Below, piece after piece: positions 44,119-52,685 of a stretch of 64,000 bases of DNA. The notes beneath the pieces are model-generated. The model ran no database searches, was not told the DNA's origin, and saw nothing but the letters and a program-made list of their open reading frames with translations. The stretch is from Sphingobacterium kitahiroshimense (GTDB lineage: Bacteria; Bacteroidota; Bacteroidia; Sphingobacteriales; Sphingobacteriaceae): contig NZ_JAOQNK010000001.1 of assembly GCF_025961315.1 (NCBI RefSeq), forward strand, positions 124,001-188,000, written 5' to 3'. How positions within the stretch are numbered: position 1 is the first letter of the stretch; the number at the start of each line of letters is the position of its first letter. The translations under genes were made by a program, and so were the position numbers.

Positions 44119-44212
44119 TAATTCTCGTCCGGCTATTGGTGTAACATTAATCAAATAGTTGGTTATTTTTAAGCATTGTATAAGTCAGGAGTAAGGAAAG
44201 CTTGCTAATGCT

Positions 44213-44334
44213 AATGAGATCGTTACAGAGTTTATTTTTCGGATGAAAGCCATCTGAATAAGTTTTTCAAAAAACGGCATCAGATGAGCTTATCAGAATT
44301 TAAAAAGACGAAGGGTAATAAGGTCGTTGCCTAA
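44213..44334 (+). pseudogene. Duplicated AraC-gene 3' end
   Basis: Bases 44242-44324 are identical over 83 positions to 42868-42950 of the AraC gene. Upstream of that (44213-44241) similarity continues with substitutions and one deleted base that breaks the frame, and the last codons differ (KVVA versus KVAV) before a stop. It is a tail fragment only; no start or sensor half accompanies it. Confidence 0.9.
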
Positions 44335-44356
44335 TGCCTTTTTTGATCAGAAAATT

Positions 44357-45094
44357 TTAAACTTCTACAATTAAATAGGACTGACCCTCTTTCTCCCGTT
44401 TTAATACCGGAAGAGCGACATTGTATATGGGGATTTCACTTGTGGTATGACCGCTGAGTGTGCCGCCATGTGCATGACCATGAAAGGCAATCGACACCTG
44501 TCTTCTGGTCAAGGGTTCTGCCAGGTGTGATGAGCCAAGAAAAGGGAACAGCTGCTCGGGTTCACCTACAACGGTATCTTTTATCGGTGCATAGTGTAGG
44601 AGTACGGCTTTAGGCAGATGAGGACATTCTTGTTCTAGACGGGTCAATGCGCGGTCAAGCTGCAAAGATTCATTGACGGCCTCATGCACAAATTGCTTCA
44701 TCATATCTTCCCCGAAAATAGATAGCATATACTGATCAAATCCACCTCCAAATCCTTTTACTCCTGCAAATGCAACATCGGCTAAGACAATAGATTCGCC
44801 ATCTAAAATAGTCATATGATGTTCAGTCAGAATTTGCTTGATGATTTTCTGTCTGCCTTTTTCGTAATCATGATTGCCTAAAACGCCGACAACAGGTATG
44901 CGTAATGCTTTTAACTCTTCACCCAGTACAACAGCTTCCTCTTCATCTCCGGTATCCGTCAGATCACCGCATATCGCCAGTACATCAGCTTTTTCATTTA
45001 ATTCTTCAAATATGCCCCTGAGCAATCCTTTGTCTGAAACACGAACATGTATATCCGCCATGGCGGCGATTCTCGTTTTTTTGCGTACTTCCAT
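44357..45094 (-). CDS. Calcineurin-like metallophosphoesterase
   Basis: 245 residues, cytosolic. All metallophosphoesterase motifs are visible: MADIHVRV, GDLTDTGDEEE, GVLGNHDYEKG, LLHYAP and FHGHAHGG, which supply the dinuclear metal ligands. It hydrolyses a phosphate ester or diester; the substrate cannot be read. The upstream nucleotidyltransferase gene ends three bases before its start, so the two form an operon and may share a substrate. The AraC-tail fragment lies just beyond its stop. Confidence 0.9.
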   Translation of the reverse strand: MEVRKKTRIAAMADIHVRVSDKGLLRGIFEELNEKADVLAICGDLTDTGDEEEAVVLGEELKALRIPVVGVLGNHDYEKGRQKIIKQILTEHHMTILDGESIVLADVAFAGVKGFGGGFDQYMLSIFGEDMMKQFVHEAVNESLQLDRALTRLEQECPHLPKAVLLHYAPIKDTVVGEPEQLFPFLGSSHLAEPLTRRQVSIAFHGHAHGGTLSGHTTSEIPIYNVALPVLKREKEGQSYLIVEV

Positions 45095-45097
45095 AGA

Positions 45098-45841
45098 TTA
45101 TATTGTCGTTATCGTGTATGATTTGTAATTCCATTCTTTTACATCTACCTCATATTGGGTTTGGTCGATGAGCGGACCCCGACATACCTTTTCGACGGGA
45201 GAGGGAAGGTCATATTGCTCTGCAGCTCTTCTCATCAGTTCGTCAAATAACCATTGCGGAATGATCTCCCTATAGTCTGAAGGATAGACAAACTGGAAAA
45301 TAAGCAATTGTGCCAACAGTAGGTGCCAGTGTGGGTCTAAGCGTTTCAGCAGTAATTCCCAATCTACATTTTTTCCATATTTCAACAGAATATGGTTGAT
45401 GTCTGCACTATCGTGACGCTCTCGGTTCTGCACATAAATTTTACACCAAAGGAGTTCCTCTACGGGAATAAATTTGACAGGTACATCTGCAAAATGTCCG
45501 CTTGGTGCCCGCTCATACCAACTGTCGTCTACTGTACAGATATTGTTTACGGTATCGAATATAATATCGATAAAATAATCCCCGTGGAAGACTTTTGCAA
45601 GCCATCTTACATCCGTCAGCTCGGTTTGATAACCCTTTTCGGCAAAGTGTTTCAGAATTTTAGGATATTCACTGCTCTTGCAGAAGATATCCAAATCTTT
45701 GGTGTCTCTAAAGATGCCCGTATAGTGGAACATGGCAAAAGCACCGCCTAACATAAACTGACACTCACACTCCTGTAAGAGGAGTAGTGCGTCTTTATAA
45801 AAATCTCCTGATTCCCGTTTTTCTTTGTCCGTTGTGAGCAT
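45098..45841 (-). CDS. Nucleotidyltransferase-fold protein
   Basis: 247 residues. The N-terminal part has the MNT/NTP_transf fold: FMLGGAFAMFHYTGI with the GG motif, RDTKDLDIFCK with the two acidic residues of the metal site, and HGDYFIDIIF for the third. It probably transfers a nucleotide to a protein or small molecule. It is in an operon with the phosphoesterase (three-base gap), a pairing that could be a transfer/removal couple; target unknown. Confidence 0.8.
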   Translation of the reverse strand: MLTTDKEKRESGDFYKDALLLLQECECQFMLGGAFAMFHYTGIFRDTKDLDIFCKSSEYPKILKHFAEKGYQTELTDVRWLAKVFHGDYFIDIIFDTVNNICTVDDSWYERAPSGHFADVPVKFIPVEELLWCKIYVQNRERHDSADINHILLKYGKNVDWELLLKRLDPHWHLLLAQLLIFQFVYPSDYREIIPQWLFDELMRRAAEQYDLPSPVEKVCRGPLIDQTQYEVDVKEWNYKSYTITTI

Positions 45842-46000
45842 ATAGTATACTTAGTAAATGATATCGTTTAGAATACAACAATTTCACAACCCCATTAGTT
45901 TGGTAGCTAACAAGTCAGCATTCAGGAATCCGTGTTAGTGCTTATTGAATGTACTTAATTAAATGAATCATTCTAAATTTTTGAAAGGAGTAAAGCCACA

Positions 46001-46034
46001 TAATTCCTTGTGAGCAGGGCCTTACAAGGAATTA
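46001..46034. other. Perfect inverted repeat (11-bp arms)
   Basis: TAATTCCTTGT / ACAAGGAATTA with a 12-base loop, between the RidA gene's end and the nucleotidyltransferase start. There is no T-run, so it may be an operator or a weak terminator of the RidA gene. Confidence 0.45.
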
Positions 46035-46092
46035 TGATAAAAAAGTGATAAGCTGGAAATTCCATCGGGTGGATCTTTGGCTCTATGGTTTG

Positions 46093-46482
46093 CTATTTAA
46101 CAACCGTAGCTTCTAATTCAACTTTTAGGGTTTCAAATAGTTGCTGTACTTCAAGTACAGTACTTGTTTGCTTGATTTGGTTGCGATTGATCCATTCCTG
46201 GAAAAGATCAAAATTTTCAAACAATGCCGCTGAGTCTGTTGTGTAGATATTGAGCCTGACAATATTCTTGAGTTGGAAATCAGCTTCACGAATTACTTTT
46301 TCAAGATTTTCCAATGTCTTCTGCAGTTGGACGCGCATATGCTCATCACTTGAAATTCCATGCTCGTCGATCGCTGTCTGGCCGGATACATACAAGGTGC
46401 TTTCAACATGTTTCACTTCTACTGCCTGGACATAGCTTCGGGCATCTTGCCAAGTCCATGGATTAATGATCTTTTTTTCCAT
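46093..46482 (-). CDS. RidA/YjgF-family enamine/imine deaminase-like protein
   Basis: 129 residues, full family length. It shows the RidA pattern: VSGQTAIDEHG, QTLENLEKVIREADFQLKNIVRLNIYTTD (in pieces) and the C-terminal VEVQ-type LEVQQLFETLKVELEATVV with the Glu of the active site. The conserved Arg is in VRLNIY. It removes reactive imines in the cytosol. A Crp-type regulator gene starts 84 bases upstream on the same strand and may control it. Confidence 0.9.
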   Translation of the reverse strand: MEKKIINPWTWQDARSYVQAVEVKHVESTLYVSGQTAIDEHGISSDEHMRVQLQKTLENLEKVIREADFQLKNIVRLNIYTTDSAALFENFDLFQEWINRNQIKQTSTVLEVQQLFETLKVELEATVVK

Positions 46483-46566
46483 TTTAATGTTTTATTAAAG
46501 TATGGTACAAAGATCAAGATGTTGCTTTATATGAGCGTGTGACAAATATCACAGTTTTCAAATGTC

Positions 46567-47136
46567 TTATAAGATGCGGCTCAATGTTTCGCGGGATACG
46601 CCGAGATAGGATGCCAACAATGTTTTGGGAATTCGCTGTATCAAAGAGGGCTGGTTTTTAATGATCTGCTCGTATCTTTCCTTTGCACTGGAAGTAAGAA
46701 ATGATAAAATACGTTGTTGCGAGCCAATATGTCCAGCAATTGATTTTTTAAGGAAAAAGTGCTCCATCTTTTGCATTTGCGTACATAGCTTCTCAAAATT
46801 TTCTAGGGTAAGGCAAAGCATTTGTGTGTTTTCAATGCATTTTAACGATAAGGTAGCGCGGCTCTGGGAATAAAAGGCTACGAAATCTGTTTCCCACCAG
46901 TCTTCCATTGCAAAAGAAATGAGATGTTCCTTGGCATCGCTATCGTTGTAGCTGAGCTTTACTAATCCTGAAAGTACAAAGTAGACATGTTTAACCGGCT
47001 GACCTTCTGCTATGATCAGTTCATTTTTCTTAAATTCTTGAAATGTAAAATGATCGAATATTGATGAAATTTCAGCATCCGAGAGGCTGATGATTTTTTC
47101 AATATGTGTTCGCAGTTTATCTTTTATAGCATTCAT
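46567..47136 (-). CDS. Crp/Fnr-family transcriptional regulator
   Basis: 189 residues. A cNMP-binding roll (residues about 20-115: FTFQEFKKNELIIAEGQPVKHVYFVLSGLVKLSY in pieces) precedes a C-terminal HTH (IPKTLLASYLGVSRETLSRIL). It lacks the full cAMP-contact set and is likely a redox or nutrient regulator. It lies 84 bases before RidA on the same strand, a frequent pairing in Bacteroidota. Confidence 0.88.
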   Translation of the reverse strand: MNAIKDKLRTHIEKIISLSDAEISSIFDHFTFQEFKKNELIIAEGQPVKHVYFVLSGLVKLSYNDSDAKEHLISFAMEDWWETDFVAFYSQSRATLSLKCIENTQMLCLTLENFEKLCTQMQKMEHFFLKKSIAGHIGSQQRILSFLTSSAKERYEQIIKNQPSLIQRIPKTLLASYLGVSRETLSRIL

Positions 47137-47226
47137 GTAAGATTATAATATTTGAAGTCACCTGCAAGTTATGCATCGTATACCAAGTTATAAAATGATT
47201 GCTTTATTTTCTCAAGCGAATAATGA

Positions 47227-47346
47227 TCAATTGAACTTAACAGCATTAGGGTGAGGAGGATAGCTAGGTATCGCTGAAAGTTCGGCAATAGCTTTATCTC
47301 TCAGAAATGCTGTATCACCATTCGAATTTCTTTTAAAATCAAGCAT
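47227..47346 (-). pseudogene. C-terminal fragment of an F420-reductase-like gene
   Basis: An ATG frame of 39 codons reads FLRDKAIAELSAIPSYPPH and PNAVKFN before a stop. The intact gene at 50438 has ILRDKAIAELSAMSSYPSH and PEVVEFN at its end. Only the tail is present, and it has diverged by several residues. It precedes the SDR gene's terminator. Confidence 0.85.
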
Positions 47347-47353
47347 AGGAATA

Positions 47354-47391
47354 GAAAAGCCCATTCAACAGTCATTGAAATGGGCTTTTTC
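47354..47391 (-). terminator. Intrinsic terminator of the SDR gene
   Basis: GAAAAGCCCATT / AATGGGCTTTTTC stem with a short loop, 21 bases beyond the SDR stop on the minus strand. Runs of T/A on both sides allow bidirectional use. Confidence 0.75.
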
Positions 47392-47411
47392 TTAGGCATG
47401 TTTTTGGTAGA

Positions 47412-48170
47412 TTAAATTCTATATCCTCCTGAAACTTCGATTCTTTGCGCATTTATCCATTTGGAATCATCGGAACAAAGGAATGCGACCACACTTCCAA
47501 TATCATCCGGTAAACCTACTCTTCCTAGAGCTGCTTCGGAAGCTAAGTATTTATTTACGTCTGACATGTCACGAACAACACCGCCATCAAAATCTGTTTC
47601 AATGGCACCTGGAGCAAGAGAGTTGACTCTTATTTTTCTATGTCCCAGTTCTAAAGCTTGGTATCTTGATAAACCATCAATCGCTGCTTTCATAGCGCCA
47701 TAAGCAGAGTACCCTGAAGATGAAAATCTTGCCAAACCTGAAGAAATATTCACAATACTGCTACCGTCATTTAGTAAGGGTAATAGTTTCTGCGTTAAGA
47801 AATATGGACCTTTGAAATGGATATTTGTCATGAGATCGACGATTTCTTCTGTCGTCGTTTCATAGCTCTGGTTGATCCCTATACCTGCGTTGTTTACGAG
47901 TGCATCCAGTTTTGCGGAAGAAAATTGTGTGTCCAAGATGTTTTTCACTTCTGTTGTGAATTGATCGAAACCTGCCGTTGTTGAGATATCAAGTGATAAT
48001 GCATATGCTTTTTGTCCGATACTTTCAATTTCTTTTACCACCTCATCGGCAAATTCTCTTTTGGTTTGATAAGTAAAGAGAATATCGAAACCTTTTTTTG
48101 CAAGTTGCAAAACCGAATCTTTACCCAATCCACGGCTTGCACCCGTTACTAATGCTATTTTATGTGTCAT
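47412..48170 (-). CDS. SDR-family oxidoreductase
   Basis: 252 residues. Classical SDR motifs: TGASRGLG (9-16) for NAD(P) binding, NNAG (93-96), the catalytic Ser in NISSG and YGAMK (Tyr157/Lys161). The C-terminus IEVSGGYRI is typical. It reduces a carbonyl or oxidises an alcohol; substrate unknown. The AraC gene next upstream is on the same strand, with about 165 bases between. Confidence 0.92.
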   Translation of the reverse strand: MTHKIALVTGASRGLGKDSVLQLAKKGFDILFTYQTKREFADEVVKEIESIGQKAYALSLDISTTAGFDQFTTEVKNILDTQFSSAKLDALVNNAGIGINQSYETTTEEIVDLMTNIHFKGPYFLTQKLLPLLNDGSSIVNISSGLARFSSSGYSAYGAMKAAIDGLSRYQALELGHRKIRVNSLAPGAIETDFDGGVVRDMSDVNKYLASEAALGRVGLPDDIGSVVAFLCSDDSKWINAQRIEVSGGYRI

Positions 48171-48336
48171 TTTTTATTGTTTTATATATTATGATGATGT
48201 TCTAAAACGCAGTGTGTTTTTTTTATACGTTTGCTTTTTTTTAATGTTAATTTTAGAAGTCGTTATTTACCGCATTGTATTTTAGACTCAAGAAAAATCG
48301 TGGAGGCATTATTTTTACTATCAGAGAATTATATTT

Positions 48337-49233
48337 TCAATTTAAGAAGCTTCCTCTAAATTCATTAGGTGTACGCCCAACTTCTTTCTTAAAAAGACGT
48401 GAAAAATACGTGGTATTTTCAAAGCCTAGCAGGTACGAAATTTCAGAGATATTGAGTTCTCCTTCAGTCAATAAATTCTTTGCCTCACCGATTAAAAAAA
48501 GATGAATAAGCTCTAGTGCCGTTTTCCCTGTCTCTTCTTTAAGTAGATCGGTTAGATAACGAGAAGAAATATTTAATTTTTCTGCCATTAGAGCGACTGT
48601 CGGCAATCCGATTTCTTTTGTTTTTCGTTCTTCAAGGTTAGCAACGAGCAAGGCATTAAACTTTGTAACTGTCGCACCGGTTAACTGCTTCCGGTTGATG
48701 AATTGTCTTTTATAAAATCGCTGTGCGTATTTTAATAATGAGTCCAGATGGCTGATAATAATTGATTTGCTGAGCTCGTCCGTATTATTATGGTACTCTT
48801 TTTCGATATTGAAATACAAATTCCAGATGATATTCTCTTCTGCAGGAGAAAGGTGTAAGGCTTCATTGACTTCATAATCGAAATAACTGTACTTCTTGAT
48901 TTCGTTATACAGGGCTGTTCCGGCTAAAAAATCTTCATGGATAATAATTAGAAAGCCTTTTTCTTCTAGCATAACATTTTGAAATGCCACTTTCTGACGC
49001 GGTTTTATGAATGACAGCGAACCCCTGTCGTGGTCATATTTAGTTTTACCATAAGACATGCTTCCCGATTTCAATTTTTTGAATCCGATGATGTAAAATC
49101 CAGAAGAAAATTCAAGTTTATTATTTCCCTTGCACATATCTTGTTCCCCATAAACTACGCTGAAAAGTGGGTTTTCGGGAGGATTAATACCGAAAGCCTC
49201 GTGAAGTTCACTTATTTTGTTGAAATGGTCCAT
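48337..49233 (-). CDS. AraC-family transcriptional regulator
   Basis: 298 residues. An N-terminal cupin-like domain (LEFSSGFYIIGFKKLKSGSM, RGSLSFIKPRQKVAF) precedes two AraC HTHs (LPTVALMAEKLNISSRYLTDLLKEET and LNISEISYLLGFENTTYFSRLFKKEVG in pieces). It lies between two SDR genes on the same strand and may regulate either. Confidence 0.9.
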   Translation of the reverse strand: MDHFNKISELHEAFGINPPENPLFSVVYGEQDMCKGNNKLEFSSGFYIIGFKKLKSGSMSYGKTKYDHDRGSLSFIKPRQKVAFQNVMLEEKGFLIIIHEDFLAGTALYNEIKKYSYFDYEVNEALHLSPAEENIIWNLYFNIEKEYHNNTDELSKSIIISHLDSLLKYAQRFYKRQFINRKQLTGATVTKFNALLVANLEERKTKEIGLPTVALMAEKLNISSRYLTDLLKEETGKTALELIHLFLIGEAKNLLTEGELNISEISYLLGFENTTYFSRLFKKEVGRTPNEFRGSFLN

Positions 49234-49297
49234 CTTTTTAAAGCCATATTAAAAATAGATTTCAGAAAATTAAGATTCTGCTTATTTTAAATTTCTG

Positions 49298-50116
49298 TTA
49301 ACCGTGTGCTGCTACTGCGATATCTTGCCAAGATTCCCAGGTTTTAAGACGCTCGGTGTAAGTATGTTGTGTCCAGTTGAATGTGTTTTTGCCTAACAGC
49401 AGTCTTAATGGTGGATTTTCGGCATCAACCAAACTTAGGATAGCTGTAGCCGTGGCATTTGGATTGCCCGAATCTTGGTCTTCTGCGTGCTCATAAAAAC
49501 CTTTTCTTATGGTATCGTAAGCAGAAACTGTTGAGCTGACCGCAAGCGAATTGTTTCCGAAGAAATCGGTGGCGAATCCGGATGGCTCTACGATCGTGAC
49601 TTTAACGCCAAAACCACTTACTTCGCTGGCCAATGTTTCTGTAAGCCCTTCAATTGCAAATTTAGTGGCACTGTAGAGACCCATTAATGGTACTGTATTT
49701 AATCCCAAAGCACTTGAAAGCTGAATAATCTGACCCGAGTTTTGCGCACGCATAATTGGTAATACCGCCTGAATCATCCATAATGAACCCAATACATTGG
49801 TTTCAAATTGTGCTCTAACATCGTCCTCGGTAAGTTCTTCTACAGCTCCAACGTGTCCAAAACCTGCATTATTTATGAGTACATCGATACTTCCGAAATG
49901 GTTTTTTGCGGTTTCAATTGCTTCAAAATTTCCAATTCTGTCTGTAACATCAAGTTTCAGAACCAAAAGATTTGATGAAAATTCTTGTTTCAGTTCTGCT
50001 AAAGTCTCAGGATTACGAACAGCTGCAGCCACATTGTCGCCACGTCTTAAAAATGCTTCTACCCAAATTCTTCCGAATCCACGGGATGCGCCTGTTATAA
50101 AAATTGTCTTTGCCAT
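49298..50116 (-). CDS. SDR-family oxidoreductase
   Basis: 272 residues. TGASRGFG (8-15), NNAG (82-85), catalytic Ser in QLSSALG and YSATK (Tyr148/Lys152). The long C-terminal part (TVVEPSGFATDFFGNN, SLVDAENPPLRLLLGK) is typical of the KR-like SDR group that includes ketoreductases. A candidate promoter (TACTTTTG) lies 64-71 bases upstream of the start. Confidence 0.92.
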   Translation of the reverse strand: MAKTIFITGASRGFGRIWVEAFLRRGDNVAAAVRNPETLAELKQEFSSNLLVLKLDVTDRIGNFEAIETAKNHFGSIDVLINNAGFGHVGAVEELTEDDVRAQFETNVLGSLWMIQAVLPIMRAQNSGQIIQLSSALGLNTVPLMGLYSATKFAIEGLTETLASEVSGFGVKVTIVEPSGFATDFFGNNSLAVSSTVSAYDTIRKGFYEHAEDQDSGNPNATATAILSLVDAENPPLRLLLGKNTFNWTQHTYTERLKTWESWQDIAVAAHG

Positions 50117-50179
50117 TCTATTATTTTTAAATATTTGATATGGACAAATTTCCGCAAATTTTTACCTGCCATTATGATA

Positions 50180-50212
50180 CAAAAGTAGGCAATAATGAAA
50201 CGTTTTTACCAA
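50180..50212 (-). promoter_or_regulatory. Candidate sigma-ABfr promoter of the SDR gene
   Basis: On the minus strand TTGG-21 bases-TACTTTTG resembles the Bacteroidota TTTG / TAnnTTTG boxes. It lies about 60 bases before the start at 50116. The rest of the 321-base gap shows no gene above 25 codons. Confidence 0.4.
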
Positions 50213-50374
50213 CTTTTACTAGCGATCAAATTCAATTTTGTAGTTGCCGTGATTGCTATTTTGTAATTAAAAACTGATGAAATGCACGTGTTATTTTGAT
50301 AAACAGCAGCATCCCATTTTATATTGATCAAAAATCTCTACGCAAGATCTATTTTTGAAAAGTTGGATGAAAAA

Positions 50375-50409
50375 CAAAATCTCCTCATAAATTATATAGA
50401 GGGATTTTG
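50375..50409 (-). terminator. Probable terminator of the F420-reductase-like gene
   Basis: CAAAATCTCCTC / GAGGGATTTTG with one bulged base and a T-run on the minus strand, about 29 bases after the stop. Confidence 0.55.
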
Positions 50410-50437
50410 CCTCTCAGTTTTTTTACTTTAGTACTTT

Positions 50438-51193
50438 TTACTTTGTTTTTGGATTTTTTTCAAACAATGCTCGATTGAATTCTACAACCTCTGGATGGGA
50501 AGGATAGCTAGACATAGCTGAAAGTTCGGCAATAGCTTTATCCCTCAAAATGGGTGCATCATCTTTCACGCCGTCCGCCAATGCTTGTTTTAGTGCTGTC
50601 GCATTCAATTCTGTGCAGTAGGCTGGCGTTCCGGGTTGGTGTCTCCAGGATTCTGAAAGTGGGCCAGCGTCAACGACATCGTATCCCGCTTGATCAACTA
50701 ATGTCGCAATTACTTTTTTTGCCTCGGCATCATTACCCGCTATAGCCATGGCAATTCTGTCTTCGGCTCCCGCATCTTTTCCGCCACTGATAAGCGTTTC
50801 CGCTAATAAATTGTTGAATGCTTTGATTACCGTTCTTCCCAATTGCTCAGATACCCAGATGCTCTCTATTTTTCCATTTTTGATCTCTTCAATATCAGCA
50901 TCACGGAAGGGATAATAATTGGAGGTATCGACCACAATGACCTCTTCAGGAACGTCTGCAAAAAGATCTTGAGGTAATTTCGGGATTGCTATGGTCGGTA
51001 TCGCTAAAATGATCACATCAACATCCTTCACCACTTCCTTTTGATCGGCAGCTGTAACACCTAATTCCTGAGCGCGCGCATTCAATTTATCCTTGTCGCT
51101 TGTATTGTTAATTTTCACCTGGTGACCAGCCGCAGCCATTTTTTTAGCGATTGTTCCGCCTATTGCACCGGTACCTATTATTCCTATTTTCAT
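50438..51193 (-). CDS. NADPH-dependent F420-reductase-like oxidoreductase
   Basis: 251 residues. A Rossmann fold starts GTGAIGGTIAKKMA (7-20), followed by IILAIPTIAIPKL, VVDTSNYYPFRD and VVDAGPLSESWRHQPGTP in the order known for F420:NADP reductases and related 6-phosphogluconate-like dehydrogenases. Many Bacteroidota homologues lack F420 and must use another partner. Its C-terminal tail is also present as a separate fragment at 47227. Confidence 0.88.
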   Translation of the reverse strand: MKIGIIGTGAIGGTIAKKMAAAGHQVKINNTSDKDKLNARAQELGVTAADQKEVVKDVDVIILAIPTIAIPKLPQDLFADVPEEVIVVDTSNYYPFRDADIEEIKNGKIESIWVSEQLGRTVIKAFNNLLAETLISGGKDAGAEDRIAMAIAGNDAEAKKVIATLVDQAGYDVVDAGPLSESWRHQPGTPAYCTELNATALKQALADGVKDDAPILRDKAIAELSAMSSYPSHPEVVEFNRALFEKNPKTK

Positions 51194-51416
51194 CTGCTCC
51201 TTATTTTAATATGGATTATCTTGTATTCATGCTATCATTTGCCTTCTCTTCAAAAGCTGTTCGGAATGATCTTTCGCACAGCACAAAGTTATCGCTATTT
51301 CACTATCATTTGTATAGGCCTTTCCTGAAGGAAAGCAGACTTTTGGATTTAAACGGCTAGAAGTGCTCTAATTGCCCTTTATAAATTTCACTTTCCTTTA
51401 GGTAACTACTATCTTT

Positions 51417-51444
51417 TGGTTAGTAATTTTGCTGTAATTTTGCA
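51417..51444 (+). promoter_or_regulatory. Tandem TAATTTTG boxes upstream of the flavin genes
   Basis: TAATTTTG occurs at 51426-51433 and 51437-51444 (11-base period) after a TTTG at 51417. Either could be a -7 box; spacing to TTTG (16) is short for the known consensus. The 51194-51522 gap otherwise shows nothing. Confidence 0.3.
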
Positions 51445-51522
51445 AGGTGTAAAATAGGTGCGATCAATACTTTAGAAAATCTCGAATTGAGATGGCGCCT
51501 TTTATATAAATCACCAGATATT

Positions 51523-52665
51523 ATGGGTAATAAAAAGAAATTGAAGCTCGCTGCGATAATTGATGGACCTGGATGGAATCATACTTCTTGGCAACATCCG
51601 GATATGCCATCAGACGCAGGCGAAAATATCGACTTTTACGTTCAGCAGGCTAAACTTGCGGAAGATGCCAAATTTGAAAGTTTATTTTTGATTGATGTCA
51701 GTCATGTTGGTCCCGGGAATATTCCACATTATCTGAGTATGTTCGAGGGAGTTTCTATTATGTCTGCCTTAGCGATGAAAACCGAACGAATAGGACTCTC
51801 TATAACAGCTTCAAGTTCTTATACAGATCCCTATAATATTGCGCGTCAGGTCTTGTCATTGGATAAAATAAGCCGCGGAAGAGTGTCACTGAATGCCATT
51901 ACTTCCAATCCGGGAGGGATGGTCAATTTCAGTCGGGGTCATTTGTCGAAAGCAGATCAGTATCCCATGCATATCGAGTTTTTAGAAATTATAAGGAACT
52001 TGTGGGACACCTATGAGGACGATGCATTTGTAAGAGATAAAGAAAATGGAATCTTTTTGAATCCACACAAAATGCATTTAACAAACTACAGGGGAAAATA
52101 TTTTTCTGTTGAAGGTCCTTTGAATATAAGCCGTTCTGTTCAGGGAAGACCTGTTCTATACACCGCAGGTAGCTCGCCAACATTCGTTGATATTGCGACT
52201 ACTTACACAGATGGTGCTTTTATAGGAGGCTTTTCCATGGAAGAGACAAAACATACCGCTATGGCGTTGAGAAGAAATTTGGATGAGAAACAAAGAAACC
52301 AGGACAATTTTATCATCGCCACTTCGCAAAACCCGATCGTGGGAAGAACGGATGCTGAAGCGCATCAGAAATATATGGAGCTGGCTGTCCTGAATCGGTA
52401 TCAGCGAATTGCTCCACCGTTGTTTTTAGGGTCTGCCGAAAGTGTAGCTGATGAAATTCATGAATGGTACGAACAGGGAATAATGGATATGCTGATCATT
52501 AAACAGGATCATCCCTACGGTCTCCGAGATTTTATCGAACTGGTCGTTCCTATTTTACAAGAACGCGGAATTTTCCATACGGAGTACGAAGAAACAACGC
52601 TACGCGGAAATCTCGAACTTCCAAAACCAGCATTCAGAAATTTTCAAAAGCATCAAGGGATTTAA
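51523..52665 (+). CDS. NtaA/DmoA-family FMN-dependent monooxygenase
   Basis: 380 residues from ATG 51523; a 12-codon extension to 51487 reads poorly. It fits bacterial luciferase-like monooxygenases of the nitrilotriacetate/dimethylsulfide group: PGWNHTSWQHPDMPSD, AKLAEDAKFESLFLIDV, SRGRVSLNAITSNPGGMVNF (in pieces) and YTAGSSPTFVDIA. It oxidises a small substrate with O2 and FMNH2 supplied by a reductase. It is followed by a second LLM gene and an HxlR regulator. Confidence 0.9.
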   Translation: MGNKKKLKLAAIIDGPGWNHTSWQHPDMPSDAGENIDFYVQQAKLAEDAKFESLFLIDVSHVGPGNIPHYLSMFEGVSIMSALAMKTERIGLSITASSSYTDPYNIARQVLSLDKISRGRVSLNAITSNPGGMVNFSRGHLSKADQYPMHIEFLEIIRNLWDTYEDDAFVRDKENGIFLNPHKMHLTNYRGKYFSVEGPLNISRSVQGRPVLYTAGSSPTFVDIATTYTDGAFIGGFSMEETKHTAMALRRNLDEKQRNQDNFIIATSQNPIVGRTDAEAHQKYMELAVLNRYQRIAPPLFLGSAESVADEIHEWYEQGIMDMLIIKQDHPYGLRDFIELVVPILQERGIFHTEYEETTLRGNLELPKPAFRNFQKHQGI

Positions 52666-52685
52666 TGAATTCAAAAATATAAAAC

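Noticed and set aside
50195-50268. A short hydrophobic frame (23 codons, KRFYQLLLAIKFNFVVAVIAIL) upstream of the SDR gene
   Set aside because: It overlaps the presumed SDR promoter and its length is within chance. There is no neighbour that would need a membrane peptide.
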